64,000 nt of DNA from Vibrio sp. Isolate34 (GCF_022397915.1 NZ_JAKEUO010000001.1:295742-359741), one strand, 5' to 3'. Shown: positions 35,555 to 46,103, counted from the stretch's first letter. Made by a program: numbers and translations. Notes: a model not told the origin generated them from the letters alone.

Positions 35555-36754
35555 ATGCCTATTTATATCCAAGACTGTGGTTTCCACTCAGCGTTAGGCT
35601 CAAGTATTGCTGACATTCATGGCTGCCTCAAAGACGAACGTGAATCAAACATGGTTGAAGTGAGCGATATGCTGAACGACGGCAAGCACACTGTCGTTGG
35701 CAAAATCGCAAGTGAGCTACCAGACATACCACTAGCTCAAGCGCAATATACCACTCGCAACAATCAGCTGGCACTGTCGGCTCTTAATCAAATTGAAGAC
35801 TCTATCGAGCAGGCAAAATCTCAATTTGGCGCAGATAGAATTGCAGTGGTTATCGGCACCAGTACTTCGGGAATTTCGGACGGTGAGGCCGCTTTTAAGC
35901 ACAAACTCGACCAAGGTTCTTTTCCCGAACATTATCACTACTCAAAACAAGAGCTAGGGAACACTTCCGAGTTCGTTAGCCAATACTGCTCATTAACCGG
36001 GCCGAACTACGTAATCTCAACCGCCTGCTCATCAAGTGGCCGTGTATTTCTCACTGCCCAACGTTTGCTAGATTCAGACATGGCTGATGCTGTGTTAGTC
36101 GGTGGTGTGGATACCTTATGTAAACTGACACTCAATGGTTTTCATGGTCTTGAAGCCCTTTCAACTAAACATTGTAAACCATTCAGTGCCACTAGAGATG
36201 GCATCAACATAGGTGAAGCAGCGGCGTTTATGTTGCTCAGCAAAGCAAAACTGAATGCTACCAATACAAACCCGAACACACCAAACATTGCCTTATTAGG
36301 CTGTGGGGATAGCTCTGATGCACACCATATTTCAGCTCCCCACCCTGAGGGAAATGGCGCCGAGCAAGCGATGAGAAAAGCTTTATATTCTGCACAGTTA
36401 CAAGCAGGAGACATTGGTTATATCAATGCTCACGGAACTGCAACACCACTCAATGATTCAATGGAAAGCAAAGCCATTCACCGCATTTTTGCAAACAAGG
36501 TTCCCGTTAGTTCTACCAAGCCATTGACCGGGCATACTCTAGGCGCAGCAAGTGCGATTGAGGCTGCAATTGCGTGGCATATTTTGAAATATGACTTACC
36601 GCTTCCCTTACAAAAATGTCAGGATAAAGCTGAAGATATTGAGATTGATTTGGTAAACTGTTCGCAGAAACTTAAAGTAAAGAACATCTTAAGCAACTCG
36701 TTTGCTTTTGGTGGCAACAACATTAGCCTGATTTTTGGTGTAGTAAATGACTGA
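35555..36754 (+). CDS. apeO: Ketosynthase ApeO
   Basis: 399 residues, complete thiolase fold with active-site Cys in ISTACSSSGRVFLTAQ and the two His in INAHGTATPLND and LTGHTLGAASAIEA. Elongating ketosynthase that forms a heterodimer with the chain-length factor ApeC in Xenorhabdus. Overlaps apeP by 8 bases. Confidence 0.94.
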   Translation: MPIYIQDCGFHSALGSSIADIHGCLKDERESNMVEVSDMLNDGKHTVVGKIASELPDIPLAQAQYTTRNNQLALSALNQIEDSIEQAKSQFGADRIAVVIGTSTSGISDGEAAFKHKLDQGSFPEHYHYSKQELGNTSEFVSQYCSLTGPNYVISTACSSSGRVFLTAQRLLDSDMADAVLVGGVDTLCKLTLNGFHGLEALSTKHCKPFSATRDGINIGEAAAFMLLSKAKLNATNTNPNTPNIALLGCGDSSDAHHISAPHPEGNGAEQAMRKALYSAQLQAGDIGYINAHGTATPLNDSMESKAIHRIFANKVPVSSTKPLTGHTLGAASAIEAAIAWHILKYDLPLPLQKCQDKAEDIEIDLVNCSQKLKVKNILSNSFAFGGNNISLIFGVVND

Positions 36755-37211
36755 TATCCCTTCTGTAGACCAACTTCTCCCTCACGATGATCCGATGATA
36801 CTAATCGATCGTGCTATCAGCGTAGAGGCGTTGTCGATCCACTGTCAGGTCGATATCGGTGACCATAACCTGTTCTTTAATGACGAATCTCAAACAGTAC
36901 CAGCATATGTTGGCATCGAGTTTATGGCGCAGTCTGTAGCGGCATGGTCTGGATATCACGCACTTAAAAACGGCACCACGCCCCCAATCGGATTCTTACT
37001 CGGTTCTCGTCGCTATAAATCACTGTGTGATGAGTTTACTCAAGGTCAGACCCTTGATATCCATGCTGAACAACTGATGGAAGACAGCGGTATGGCCGTG
37101 TTTACCGCAAGAGTCGAAGACCAAGGCGAGTTGGTGGCTCAATGCCAACTAAACGTCTACGTGCCGACCGAACAAAAATTACAAGAAATGAAAACTAGGA
37201 GCTCATCATGA
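36747..37211 (+). CDS. apeP: Hot-dog dehydratase subunit ApeP
   Basis: 154 residues. LLPHDDPMILIDRA carries a conserved His, and VGIEFMAQSVAAWSGYHA carries the Glu expected of a dehydratase. Partner of ApeI. Four-base ATGA overlap with apeQ. Confidence 0.92.
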   Translation: MTDIPSVDQLLPHDDPMILIDRAISVEALSIHCQVDIGDHNLFFNDESQTVPAYVGIEFMAQSVAAWSGYHALKNGTTPPIGFLLGSRRYKSLCDEFTQGQTLDIHAEQLMEDSGMAVFTARVEDQGELVAQCQLNVYVPTEQKLQEMKTRSSS

Positions 37212-37933
37212 CCCGTCAGGTTTTAGTCACTGGTGCCAGCAAAGGCATTGGTAAAGCGATCGCTATTCAACTCGCGAAAGACGGTTTTGAAATCGCCGTT
37301 CATTACATGGGAGACAAACAGGGAGCTGAAGAGACTCTACAGTCGATCACCGAACTGGGTGGCGTAGGACATCTTATCCAATTTGATATCAGCAACCGCA
37401 GCGAATGTCGCGAAAAGCTAGAGTCTGATATTGCAGAGCATGGTGCTTACTACGGTGTGGTAAACAACGCGGGTATTACTCGTGACACAGCATTCCCTGC
37501 TATGACGGAAGAAGAGTGGGATGGCGTGATCCATACCAACCTCGACAGCTTCTACAACGTACTTCACCCGTGCGTGATGCCAATGGTTCAAAAACGCAAA
37601 GGCGGTCGAATCGTTACTCTGGCGTCGGTATCCGGTATCATGGGTAACCGCGGTCAAACCAACTATGCCGCAGCAAAAGCGGGCGTGATTGGCGCGACCA
37701 AGTCTCTGGCTTTAGAGCTAGCGAAACGTAAAATCACGGTAAACTGTGTCGCTCCGGGTTTAATCGATACTGGCATGGTTGATGAGCACGTGAAAGAGCA
37801 TGCTCTCCCTCAAGTGCCATTGCGACGTATGGGTGAGCCAGAAGAAGTAGCAGGATTAGTGAGTTACCTAATGTCTGATATTGCAGGCTACGTAACTCGC
37901 CAAGTGATTTCAGTTAATGGAGGCTTAGTATGA
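37208..37933 (+). CDS. apeQ: 3-ketoacyl-ACP reductase ApeQ (FabG-like)
   Basis: 241 residues, short-chain dehydrogenase: TGASKGIGKAIA (cofactor Gly motif), NNAGIT, catalytic Ser in LASVSGIMGNRG and YxxxK in NYAAAKAG, and SVNGGLV at the end. Reduces the 3-keto intermediate in each extension cycle. Four-base overlap with apeR. Confidence 0.95.
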   Translation: MTRQVLVTGASKGIGKAIAIQLAKDGFEIAVHYMGDKQGAEETLQSITELGGVGHLIQFDISNRSECREKLESDIAEHGAYYGVVNNAGITRDTAFPAMTEEEWDGVIHTNLDSFYNVLHPCVMPMVQKRKGGRIVTLASVSGIMGNRGQTNYAAAKAGVIGATKSLALELAKRKITVNCVAPGLIDTGMVDEHVKEHALPQVPLRRMGEPEEVAGLVSYLMSDIAGYVTRQVISVNGGLV

Positions 37934-39153
37934 CCCGCCGCGTTGTTGTAACTGGTATGTCTGGCGTTACTGCGTTTGGTAACGACTGGCAACAGATAGA
38001 GCCAAAGCTAAAAGCCTGTGAAAATGCGACCCAATACATGCCAAGCTTTGAGCAATATGATGGCCTCAACACGAAACTTGCCGCGCCTATTGATGACTTC
38101 CAACTGCCTAAACACTACAAGCGTAAACAAGTGCGTGGCATGGGCCGAGTGTCACGCCTAGCAACCGTTGCTACCGAGAATGCATTGGAGCAAGCCGGCT
38201 TAATTGGCCACGACATTTTGACCAATGGTGAGACGGGTATCGCTTACGGTTCTTCTACTGGCAGTACTGATGCCGTTGGCGCGTTCGGTGTGATGCTGAA
38301 TGAAAAGTCGACACGAGCAATCACAGCAACCACTTACGTTCAAATGATGCCGCACACAGCCGCGGTAAACGTAGGTCTGTTTTTTGGTCTACGAGGCCGT
38401 GTGATCCCTACTAGCAGCGCTTGTACTTCTGGAAGCCAAGCGATTGGTTACGCCTATGAGGCGATCAAACATGGCTACCAAACCGTCATGGTTGCCGGTG
38501 GCGGTGAAGAGCTGTGCCCTACTGAGTCTGCCGTTTTCGATACCCTTTTTGCTACCAGTTTAAAAAACGACACTCCCAAGAAATCCCCCAGCCCATATGA
38601 CAGCGAGCGTGATGGCTTGGTTATCGGTGAAGGTGCCGGCACGCTTATTCTCGAAGAGTATGAACATGCCGTTGCTCGCGGCGCGAAGATCTACGCAGAG
38701 ATCATTGGTTTCGCTAGCAACTGCGATGCGGCTCATGTGACCCAACCTCAGATGGAAACCATGCAAATCTGTATGGAAAAAGCACTGAGAGATGCACAAC
38801 TTCCAGCCGAGAAGATTGGCTATGTTTCTGCGCACGGCACTGCGACCGAAAAAGGCGATATTGCAGAGAGTAACGCAACAGCGAATATCTTTGGTGAAGT
38901 GCCAATCAGCTCATTGAAAAGCTACTTTGGTCATACGCTTGGCGCGTGTGGTGCAATTGAAGCTTGGCTCAGCCTAGAGATGATGCACAGCGGTTGGTTC
39001 AGCCCAACCCTAAACCTTGAGAATGTCGATGAGCAATGCGGCAAGCTCGATTACATCACTGGCTCAGGTCGCGAATTGGATGTTGAATATCTGATGAGCA
39101 ACAACTTTGCCTTTGGCGGCATCAACACTTCAATCATCTTCAAGAAAATCTAG
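37930..39153 (+). CDS. apeR: Ketosynthase ApeR (KAS II-like)
   Basis: 407 residues, FabF type: Cys in TSSACTSGSQAIGYAYEA, His in VSAHGTATEKGD and YFGHTLGACGAIEA. In Xenorhabdus ApeR is a homodimer thought to start the chain. Last biosynthetic gene of the plus arm. Confidence 0.94.
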   Translation: MTRRVVVTGMSGVTAFGNDWQQIEPKLKACENATQYMPSFEQYDGLNTKLAAPIDDFQLPKHYKRKQVRGMGRVSRLATVATENALEQAGLIGHDILTNGETGIAYGSSTGSTDAVGAFGVMLNEKSTRAITATTYVQMMPHTAAVNVGLFFGLRGRVIPTSSACTSGSQAIGYAYEAIKHGYQTVMVAGGGEELCPTESAVFDTLFATSLKNDTPKKSPSPYDSERDGLVIGEGAGTLILEEYEHAVARGAKIYAEIIGFASNCDAAHVTQPQMETMQICMEKALRDAQLPAEKIGYVSAHGTATEKGDIAESNATANIFGEVPISSLKSYFGHTLGACGAIEAWLSLEMMHSGWFSPTLNLENVDEQCGKLDYITGSGRELDVEYLMSNNFAFGGINTSIIFKKI

Positions 39154-39161
39154 GATACGTA

Positions 39162-39626
39162 ATGAAAAACTGGTTAGCCGTTGCTGCTGTCACTTTACTC
39201 GCAGGTTGTAGTGCTCCTAAATATTCAGGAAACGCACTGCCAGAAGCGAACAACATTAAAAACATCACCATCGTAGAAGACACCAAGACGCGCACTGTGT
39301 TTCTTGATTCGATGCTCGATTGGTGTTTGAACAATCAAGTTAAATGTAAAGTTGTCGCAGACGGCTCTGAACACAAGCCTGAAGAAGTCACGCTAGATTA
39401 CGTATCTCGTTGGAGCTGGGATTTGAGAACCTTTGTGGCAGACGCAAAGATCTCAGCTTATCAAGATCAACAGCGCGTTGGTAACGTAGAGTTTAAGGCG
39501 CCGAATAGCGGCAACTTTTCCAAGTTTGGTGACGATATGGAACGCATCAAAGCGATGATGGATATCTTGTTCGATAAGAAATCAGCCGCGCAAGCAACCC
39601 AAATGATTGCCGACGACCAGCTATAG
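39162..39626 (+). CDS. Sbal_3080-type lipoprotein at the end of the APE cluster
   Basis: 154 residues with lipobox LAGC (Cys 16) and a compact body with two Cys (DWCLNNQVKCKV) and SRWSWDLRTFVADAKISAYQ. I recall similar proteins annotated as Sbal_3080 family lipoproteins, with no function. Eight bases after apeR, so part of the plus-arm transcript, and a third lipoprotein in the cluster. Confidence 0.82.
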   Translation: MKNWLAVAAVTLLAGCSAPKYSGNALPEANNIKNITIVEDTKTRTVFLDSMLDWCLNNQVKCKVVADGSEHKPEEVTLDYVSRWSWDLRTFVADAKISAYQDQQRVGNVEFKAPNSGNFSKFGDDMERIKAMMDILFDKKSAAQATQMIADDQL

Positions 39627-39681
39627 CAAAGTTATTTAGACAATAAACGAAATCGTTTAGACAATAAATTTTGAGACAAAT

Positions 39682-39716
39682 AAAAAGGGTCAGTAACCAA
39701 GTTACTGACCCTTTTT
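39682..39716. terminator. Bidirectional terminator between the APE cluster and gltX
   Basis: A 16-base perfect stem (39682-39697 with 39701-39716), loop CAA, A run and T run at the ends. It serves both converging units. Confidence 0.9.
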
Positions 39717-39736
39717 TGAATCTAACAACTGCTCAA

Positions 39737-41164
39737 TTAAGCGTTAGCTTCACGCTCTGCGATGAACTCAAGAGCCATCTTGATGCGAGCGATTACGCGC
39801 TCTTTACCAACAAGCTCCATAACTGCATCAACAGAAGGAGACTGACCGCCACCTGTTACTGCTACGCGAAGTGGCATACCGATTTTACCCATGCCGATCT
39901 CTAACTCTTCACATACTGCAGCAATCACACCATCTTTGATGTTTGCTGTCGTGAACTCTTCAAGAGCTTCAACCTTAGCAAGAGCAAGCTCTAGTGGACC
40001 TTTAGCTACACCACGTAGGTGCTTCTTCGCTGCGCCCGCTTCAAACTCAGAGAAATCTTCGTAGAAGTAACGAGACTGCTCAGCAAGTTCGATAAGCGTG
40101 TTACAACGCTCGCCAACTAGCTTGATCACTTCAGTGATCGCTGGACCATTTGTTGTATCGATCTTCTGTGCGTCTAGGTGCCATTGTAGGTACTTTGCAA
40201 CGTACTCAGGCTCAGAAGTCTTGATGTAGTGGTTGTTCAACCAAAGTAGCTTTTCAGTGTTGAATGCTGATGCAGACTTGCTGATTGCGTTCAGGCTGAA
40301 GAATTCAATCATCTCTTCTTGAGAGAAGATCTCTTGGTCACCGTGAGACCAACCTAAACGAACAAGGTAGTTGTTTAGTGCATTTGGTAGGTAACCTTCG
40401 TCGCGGTATTGCATTACAGAAACAGCACCGTGACGCTTAGAAAGTTTCGCACCGTCATCACCAAGAATCATTGCACAGTGAGCGAACGTTGGAACTGGCG
40501 CGCCTAGTGCTTCATAGATGTTGATTTGACGAGGTGTGTTGTTGATGTGGTCTTCACCACGAACAACGTGTGTAATACCCATGTCCCAATCATCCACTAC
40601 TACTACGAAGTTGTAAGTAGGAGCGCCGTCTGTACGACGAATGATTAGGTCATCAAGTTGGCTGTTAGCGATTTCGATGCGACCACGGATTTGGTCATCA
40701 AATACTACACTGCCTTCTTTAGGGTTACGGAAACGGATAACGCACGCATCACCTTCTTTTGCTGCTTCATTTGCTGCAACAATTTTAGGGTGGTTAGCAT
40801 CGTAACGAGCCATTTCTTTGTTTTCTTCTTGCTCTGCACGAATTTCATCAAGCAGTTCTTTAGACGCGTAGCATTTGAATGCTTTGTCTTCAGCAAGTAG
40901 CTTATCAACCATTTCGTTGTAACGGTCAAAACGCTTAGATTGGTAGTAAGGACCTTCATCCCATTCCATACCCATCCATTGCATGCCTTCTAGAATTGCA
41001 TCAACCGCTTCTTGAGAGTTACGCTCAAGGTCTGTGTCTTCGATACGTAGAACGAATTCACCGCCTTGGTTTTTAGCGAATAGCCAAGAGTAAAGTGCAG
41101 TACGTGCACCACCAACGTGAAGATAGCCAGTTGGGCTAGGAGCAAAACGAGTTTTAACCGTCAT
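39737..41164 (-). CDS. gltX: Glutamyl-tRNA synthetase GltX
   Basis: 475 residues, class I aminoacyl-tRNA synthetase. HVGG at residues 16-19 is the HIGH motif ([12 protein letters not shown]) and AKLSKRHG the KMSKS motif. Normal length for the discriminating bacterial enzyme. ATG at 41162-41164; single-gene unit. Confidence 0.98.
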   Translation of the reverse strand: MTVKTRFAPSPTGYLHVGGARTALYSWLFAKNQGGEFVLRIEDTDLERNSQEAVDAILEGMQWMGMEWDEGPYYQSKRFDRYNEMVDKLLAEDKAFKCYASKELLDEIRAEQEENKEMARYDANHPKIVAANEAAKEGDACVIRFRNPKEGSVVFDDQIRGRIEIANSQLDDLIIRRTDGAPTYNFVVVVDDWDMGITHVVRGEDHINNTPRQINIYEALGAPVPTFAHCAMILGDDGAKLSKRHGAVSVMQYRDEGYLPNALNNYLVRLGWSHGDQEIFSQEEMIEFFSLNAISKSASAFNTEKLLWLNNHYIKTSEPEYVAKYLQWHLDAQKIDTTNGPAITEVIKLVGERCNTLIELAEQSRYFYEDFSEFEAGAAKKHLRGVAKGPLELALAKVEALEEFTTANIKDGVIAAVCEELEIGMGKIGMPLRVAVTGGGQSPSVDAVMELVGKERVIARIKMALEFIAEREANA

Positions 41165-41528
41165 TTAAATACCTTGATTATGTAGGTGATTCTTTTAGTG
41201 GCGCCGATTACAAAACCTGTAATGACCAAATATCACTAAATTTTGGGCGCTATTTTATCACCCCCGCTTAAATCTACAATCAGTAGTGAATGATTAATGT
41301 GCTGTTGTTGTACGAAAGCGATTATAGAAAGCTGAATTCCGCCTTCAAAGTAGCAAAACTATTACCTTAACCAATAGATTATAGCCGCGGATCCTTTATT
41401 CCCCTCTTTCATTCCCAAATTGAATCCACCAGCTAATGCACCACTAAGATCAAATTCTTGAATTTATGTTTGACCTTACCCTTACGGGAAGGTTTATGTT
41501 AGGCGTAGATGAGAATTGGAGTATCGAT
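41165..41528. other. Divergent spacer between gltX and copA
   Basis: Holds the gltX leader and promoter region, then from 41470 the CueR-type promoter and leader of copA. The run 41466-41528 is in frame with copA but is promoter DNA, not coding. Confidence 0.7.
41470..41500 (+). promoter_or_regulatory. CueR-type (MerR family) copper-responsive promoter
   Basis: TTGACC (41470-41475), a 19-base spacer containing the dyad ACCTTACCC / GGGAAGGT, then TATGTT (41495-41500). The over-long spacer and the ACCTT...AAGGT dyad match the E. coli copA promoter closely. It predicts transcription start near 41507 and so fixes the copA start at 41529. No cueR gene is in the window. Confidence 0.87.
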
Positions 41529-44279
41529 ATGAACCACTACACAACCGCGCTCAACGGCTTAAATTGCATGGGTTGTGCGAAGAAAGTCCGCACACTGTTT
41601 GCTGATCTCGACAACACGACGATCAATGATATATCGCCGACCTACATCGATATTTCGACTCCATTTAGTTATGTTCAACTCAACGAACAGTTAGCGACAC
41701 TTGGCTACAGCATGGGTAACAGGCTGCACCTTTCGCTATACGGCCTCAACTGCGGTAAGTGTGTGAGTAAACTGACTCAAGCGCTTGAACAAACCGAGCA
41801 AGCATCAAACCTAGAAGTCAGCAAACAAGAATTAGCACTGGTCACTCTACTTTCTAAATCCGAGGTGATTGAGTTAGTCGAAAGTGTGGGTTATCACGCA
41901 GCCCCGTACGCTGAATCTAATGACCTCTCACCGAGTTCAGATTTAGAAGAAGATAAAAAACCGGCGCCTACAGAATCGACGCCAACTGACCCCGTTGCGA
42001 GTCAATATACTTATCACCTTGTTCTTGAGGGAATGACGTGTGCGAGTTGTGTCTCTTCAATCGAACAAGCACTGAAAAATAACGAATTCGTCGACCAAGC
42101 TCAGATCAACCTCGCTGAACAGACAGCTTTAGTTTTCACCTCTAAGACACGTGACATCATCGAAAATGATCTAATAGCGTCCGTTAAAGCCGCAGGTTAT
42201 GGCGCCGAGTTTGTAGATGATGCGGCAACACAACAACAAAAACAGCAAGAGCAACAACTTCGCACTCAACGAGCCTTCCTTAGAAACTCAGTCAGCGCGC
42301 TAGTTATCGGTGCTCCACTGATGGCGTGGGGTCTGTTTGGTGGCAGCATGACCATTGCCACTTTTAACGATCAACTGGCTTGGGGATTAGTCGGTGTGAT
42401 CTGTTTAGTGCTGTTGGCCACTTCAGGTCGTAGCTTCTTCACCAATGCTTGGCAATCACTGATACACAAGCGCGCGACCATGGATACGTTAGTTGCTTTG
42501 GGTACAGGCGCAGCGTGGTTCTACTCAATGCTGGTTGTACTGATTCCATCATGGTTCCCTGAAGCCTCTCGCCATGTCTACTTTGAGGCGAGTGCGATGA
42601 TTGTAGGTTTAATTTCTTTGGGGCATTACATTGAAGCCAAAGCCAAAGCGCGCACCACCAAATCTTTACAAGCACTGATTAACTTACAGCCACAAAAAGC
42701 GGTAATTATCGTCGATAGCAAAGAACAAACCATCGCTGTCGAGGCCATTCAGCTAGGCATGCAAGTACGCGTCAAACCGGGTGAGAAAGTGCCAGTTGAT
42801 GGTGTTGTGGTATCGGGCGAGTCTTACATCGATGAATCGATGTTGACTGGCGAACCGCTTCCCAACGTTAAATCGTTGAGTGATGGCGTTTCTGCAGGCA
42901 CCATTAATGGTGATGGCAGCTTGATCATTGAAGCAACTGGGATTGGCTCAAGCACCATGTTGGCTCGAATCATTCAAATGGTACGCCAAGCACAAAGCAG
43001 CAAACCTGCGATTGCGAAACTAGCCGACTCTATCTCTGCTGTTTTCGTTCCAGCTGTGGTTGCGATCGCAGCTGTTGCCGCCCTAGTTTGGTTTTTTGTT
43101 GGTCCGCAACCAAGTGCAAGCTACATGCTTGTCGTATCAACGACTGTGCTTATCATCGCTTGTCCGTGTGCCTTAGGCCTAGCGACTCCGCTCTCTATTA
43201 CTGTCGGTGTAGGTAAAGCCGCTGAATTTGGCGTTCTGATCAAAGACGCTGATGTGTTGCAATCAGCAAGCAAAATCGATGCTGTCGTGTTTGATAAAAC
43301 AGGTACGTTAACTCAAGGCAAACCAAGCGTTCAGCAGGCGTTTTATCACAACCTATCAGAACAAGAGCTGCTGGCTTACGCCTATTCGGTTGAAGTCGGT
43401 TCAGAACACCCACTTGCGAAAGCCGTTTGCCAGTATGCCGAAAACCTAGAAGTTTCAGCACTCCCACACAGCGAATTTGAGAACCGCCGCGGCCTTGGAG
43501 TACAAGCCAACATTAACGGCAAACACGTTCAAGTCGGCTCGCTTAAATACCTAACCCAACTCAATGTTGATACTGAAATTGGCGCAGACTTTATCGAGCT
43601 TTGTCGTACACAAGCGTGGACGCCAATCTTCGTAGTCATTGATCAAAAACTGGAAGGCATCTTAGGCATTTCAGACGCATTAAAAATGGATAGCAAACAG
43701 GCTATAGCTCAACTGAAATCTGCCGGAATTCACACCGTGCTATTAACGGGCGACAACGATTCAGTTGCTCAAGCGATTGGTAAAAACGTCGGTATCGACG
43801 AAGTGATTTCAGAAGTGCTTCCAGAACAGAAAGCTCAACACATTGTTCAACTGCAACAGCAATACAAGAGCGTTGCCATGGTCGGAGATGGCATTAACGA
43901 TGCACCAGCACTTGCGCAAGCAGATATAGGTATCGCAATGGGCAGTGGCAGTGATGTTGCGATTGAAAGTGCACAAATGACACTCCTCAACTCGTCGCCA
44001 CTGTCTGTAAGTAACGCGATAGAACTGTCCCAAGCGACCGTGAGAAACATGAAGCAAAACCTATTTGGAGCCTTCATCTATAACTCGCTTGGCATCCCTA
44101 TTGCGGCCGGTGTGCTCTACCCGTTTTTTGGATTTCTGCTTAGCCCAGTAGTTGCAGGAGCAGCTATGGCGATGTCGTCAATTACTGTCGTAAGCAATGC
44201 CAACAGGCTGAGATTGTTCAAACCAACTCATTCTAATATCAATAAAAACCATATTCATGAGGTTAACCATGATTCGTAA
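41529..44279 (+). CDS. copA: Copper-exporting P1B-type ATPase CopA
   Basis: 916 residues. N-terminal metal-binding modules: CMGC (13-16), CGKC (75-78) and CASC (171-174), only the last with a canonical GMTCASC context. Then membrane helices, TGE loop (MLTGEP), metal-site CPC ([15 protein letters not shown]), phosphorylation site [15 protein letters not shown] and the hinge [10 protein letters not shown]. It pumps Cu(I) to the periplasm. The ATG at 41529 follows TGGAG; earlier in-frame starts lie within the CueR promoter. Confidence 0.96.
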   Translation: MNHYTTALNGLNCMGCAKKVRTLFADLDNTTINDISPTYIDISTPFSYVQLNEQLATLGYSMGNRLHLSLYGLNCGKCVSKLTQALEQTEQASNLEVSKQELALVTLLSKSEVIELVESVGYHAAPYAESNDLSPSSDLEEDKKPAPTESTPTDPVASQYTYHLVLEGMTCASCVSSIEQALKNNEFVDQAQINLAEQTALVFTSKTRDIIENDLIASVKAAGYGAEFVDDAATQQQKQQEQQLRTQRAFLRNSVSALVIGAPLMAWGLFGGSMTIATFNDQLAWGLVGVICLVLLATSGRSFFTNAWQSLIHKRATMDTLVALGTGAAWFYSMLVVLIPSWFPEASRHVYFEASAMIVGLISLGHYIEAKAKARTTKSLQALINLQPQKAVIIVDSKEQTIAVEAIQLGMQVRVKPGEKVPVDGVVVSGESYIDESMLTGEPLPNVKSLSDGVSAGTINGDGSLIIEATGIGSSTMLARIIQMVRQAQSSKPAIAKLADSISAVFVPAVVAIAAVAALVWFFVGPQPSASYMLVVSTTVLIIACPCALGLATPLSITVGVGKAAEFGVLIKDADVLQSASKIDAVVFDKTGTLTQGKPSVQQAFYHNLSEQELLAYAYSVEVGSEHPLAKAVCQYAENLEVSALPHSEFENRRGLGVQANINGKHVQVGSLKYLTQLNVDTEIGADFIELCRTQAWTPIFVVIDQKLEGILGISDALKMDSKQAIAQLKSAGIHTVLLTGDNDSVAQAIGKNVGIDEVISEVLPEQKAQHIVQLQQQYKSVAMVGDGINDAPALAQADIGIAMGSGSDVAIESAQMTLLNSSPLSVSNAIELSQATVRNMKQNLFGAFIYNSLGIPIAAGVLYPFFGFLLSPVVAGAAMAMSSITVVSNANRLRLFKPTHSNINKNHIHEVNHDS

Positions 44280-44709
44280 AGTTATGACTCTTACTGCACT
44301 CGCTGCAATTTCAGGACAGGCTTTGGCTACTGATGTTCTAAACCACAAATCTCCATACTGCGGCTGCTGCACAGAATGGACAGAGCATATGCGTGATGCC
44401 GGGTTCGATGTAACAGAGAAGCTCCACGATGATATGAACCCTATCAAGCAAAAGTTAGGCGTAACGCAAGAGCTGGCTTCTTGCCACACCGCAGAGATCG
44501 ACGGCTATGTATTCGAAGGTCACATTCCCGCAGAAGACGTAAAAGCCTTTTTAGAAAACCCACCACGTAATGCGATTGGTTTGGCGGTTCCGGGTATGCC
44601 AATGGGCTCACCGGGTATGGAATATGGCGATAAGAAAGACGAGTACTCTGTGTACGCGTTTAATGATAAAGGTCAGGTGTTTGAGTACCGTCACTACAAA
44701 GGTAACTAG
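44269..44709 (+). CDS. DUF411 periplasmic metal-binding protein
   Basis: 146 residues: signal peptide (1-20, ending ALA), a cysteine cluster CGCC (31-34), a further Cys in ASCHTAEI, and a Met-rich stretch ([12 protein letters not shown]). DUF411 proteins sit beside copper exporters and are thought to bind copper in the periplasm. It overlaps the copA stop by 11 bases with GAGG upstream, so the CueR promoter should drive both. Confidence 0.92.
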   Translation: MIRKVMTLTALAAISGQALATDVLNHKSPYCGCCTEWTEHMRDAGFDVTEKLHDDMNPIKQKLGVTQELASCHTAEIDGYVFEGHIPAEDVKAFLENPPRNAIGLAVPGMPMGSPGMEYGDKKDEYSVYAFNDKGQVFEYRHYKGN

Positions 44710-44749
44710 AGTACCAATTCACCTAAAGTAGAATTGAAAGCATAAAAAT

Positions 44750-44799
44750 AGAGCCTAGTATTAAGCAAACCCAAGACTGTGGTTTACTTACTAGGCTCT
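44750..44799 (+). terminator. Terminator after copA-DUF411
   Basis: AGAGCCTAGTA / TACTAGGCTCT (44750-44760 with 44789-44799) with a second paired segment inside (AAGCAAACC / GGTTTACTT, one mismatch), followed by TTGCTTTT. Confidence 0.7.
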
Positions 44800-44829
44800 T
44801 TGCTTTTGGACAGTAAAGCAAATCTTGTC

Positions 44830-44857
44830 GCGACACTAACCGGGCTGTTAGTGTCGC
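44830..44857. repeat. Perfect inverted repeat without T run
   Basis: GCGACACTAAC / GTTAGTGTCGC (44830-44840 with 44847-44857), 6-base loop. No T run on either side, so not a typical terminator; possibly a processed RNA end or protein site between converging genes. Confidence 0.6.
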
Positions 44858-44894
44858 TTGATCCCCTCGCTCATTCACGAAGGAAGTGCTTTGG

Positions 44895-44917
44895 CAAAAA
44901 AGCTATTTCGCGAATAG
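44895..44917 (-). terminator. Possible terminator of the porin gene
   Basis: On the minus strand a short CTATT / AATAG stem is followed by CTTTTTT. The stem is weak. Confidence 0.35.
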
Positions 44918-44948
44918 TCTCATTGACTAAACCGCCAAATAAATCAGC

Positions 44949-45641
44949 TTAGAAGCCGTAAGAAGCACCGAATACGAATGCGTTGTTCTGCTTAGAATTG
45001 CCGTTTGCGAAGTCTACGCCGTTAGCTTGGCTACGGAACTCGAAGTAAGGCTGTACGCCTTGACGAGTCCATGTTGCACGTAACTCGTGGTCCATCGCTT
45101 CAGCTTCGATCATGTAAACGTTGTTGTAGCTAAGTGCTAGATCTTCGTTCACTGTGTATGCAATGCGGTTATCCATGCGGTAGTCAGTTTTGTCATCGTT
45201 AGAAGTATCATCGATGTGTGCACGAGTACGGTTGCTGATAGAGATACCGTTATCGAAGTTGTAGCCGATCTTAACTAATGGACGGAACTGAATGCTTTCA
45301 CCCGCAGAGAATAGGTGTTGGTAACCAGCAGCAACCCATAGGTTGTCAGTGATATTGAAAGATTGCTCACCACCTACAGTGATACCAGGAGTAGTATTAC
45401 CTGCACCGCCGTTTTCAGACTCAAGTTTACCCAGTTGGATACCATCAAACTCAGAGTAAACCGTGAAGCCGCCTAGAGAGTTGTCAAACGTGTGACCAGC
45501 TTCTAGCGTAGAAGTCATGTCAGAACCGTGGATACGGCCATCGTCGTGAATTTGGATGTTACCTGTTACGTAAGAAGAACCAGCAAAAGCACTAGAAGCG
45601 AAAGCAAGAGAAAGAGCACTTAGAGCGATAATTTTTTTCAT
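44949..45641 (-). CDS. KdgM-family small outer-membrane porin
   Basis: 230 residues: signal peptide (MKKIIALSALSLAFASSAFA), then alternating amphipathic strands (VTGNIQIHDDGRIHGSDMTS; LGGFTVYSEFDGIQLGK; RPLVKIGYNFDNGISISN) and a C-terminal Phe (ASYGF), the outer-membrane barrel signature. KdgM/NanC-type porins are 12-strand channels for acidic oligosaccharides. The start follows the signal peptide; an upstream in-frame Met at 45692 adds a non-signal leader. Next to a chitobiase gene, so an oligosaccharide uptake role is plausible. A CRP-like site lies upstream. Confidence 0.82.
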   Translation of the reverse strand: MKKIIALSALSLAFASSAFAGSSYVTGNIQIHDDGRIHGSDMTSTLEAGHTFDNSLGGFTVYSEFDGIQLGKLESENGGAGNTTPGITVGGEQSFNITDNLWVAAGYQHLFSAGESIQFRPLVKIGYNFDNGISISNRTRAHIDDTSNDDKTDYRMDNRIAYTVNEDLALSYNNVYMIEAEAMDHELRATWTRQGVQPYFEFRSQANGVDFANGNSKQNNAFVFGASYGF

Positions 45642-45784
45642 AGTAAACTGCCTTAGTTTGATTTTTTCAGCGGCATATCTTCGGTACATCATTCACCTTC
45701 ACCGCTTGAATAATTGGTCGCCTCCCTGGCATGAAATCTATGTTGCTCGAATTAATTTTCGTTTCAAAATAAAAGAACAGACAG

Positions 45785-45800
45785 AGTGATCTCTCTCACT
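45785..45800 (-). promoter_or_regulatory. CRP-like site upstream of the porin gene
   Basis: AGTGA-TCTCTC-TCACT: perfect GTGA-N6-TCAC core, about 145 bases upstream of the porin ATG. Catabolite control would suit a sugar porin. Confidence 0.5.
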
Positions 45801-46103
45801 ATCAAAAAAGAACAAGTTATTTAAAGCATTAAAATCAAACACTTAAAAATATAAAAATTGATAAAAAACTCAAGATGGAAAAATGTACAGATCGGGATCA
45901 CATTATTTTACGGTGCAAAATTAGATTCGGTTAATTGAATCACACCTGATTTAGAGTTTTTTATGAGGGACTTATTTTTTGAAGAGAATAATGAGAGGCG
46001 CGTCACTTTTGCAATGAAGCTCACCTTATGTGCATTGTTGACGTTATAAACCAAGACGGTTTCTATATGTTCCCGTTTTAGATGAGGACCTAATTCGCAA
46101 CAA

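Noticed and set aside
20625..39626. Ordinary fatty acid synthesis or NRPS/PKS locus
   Set aside because: The full set of ammonia lyase, ligase, ACP pair, chain-length factor, paired dehydratases, LolA-like carrier and MMPL pump in this order is specific to aryl polyene clusters; there are no modular synthase domains.
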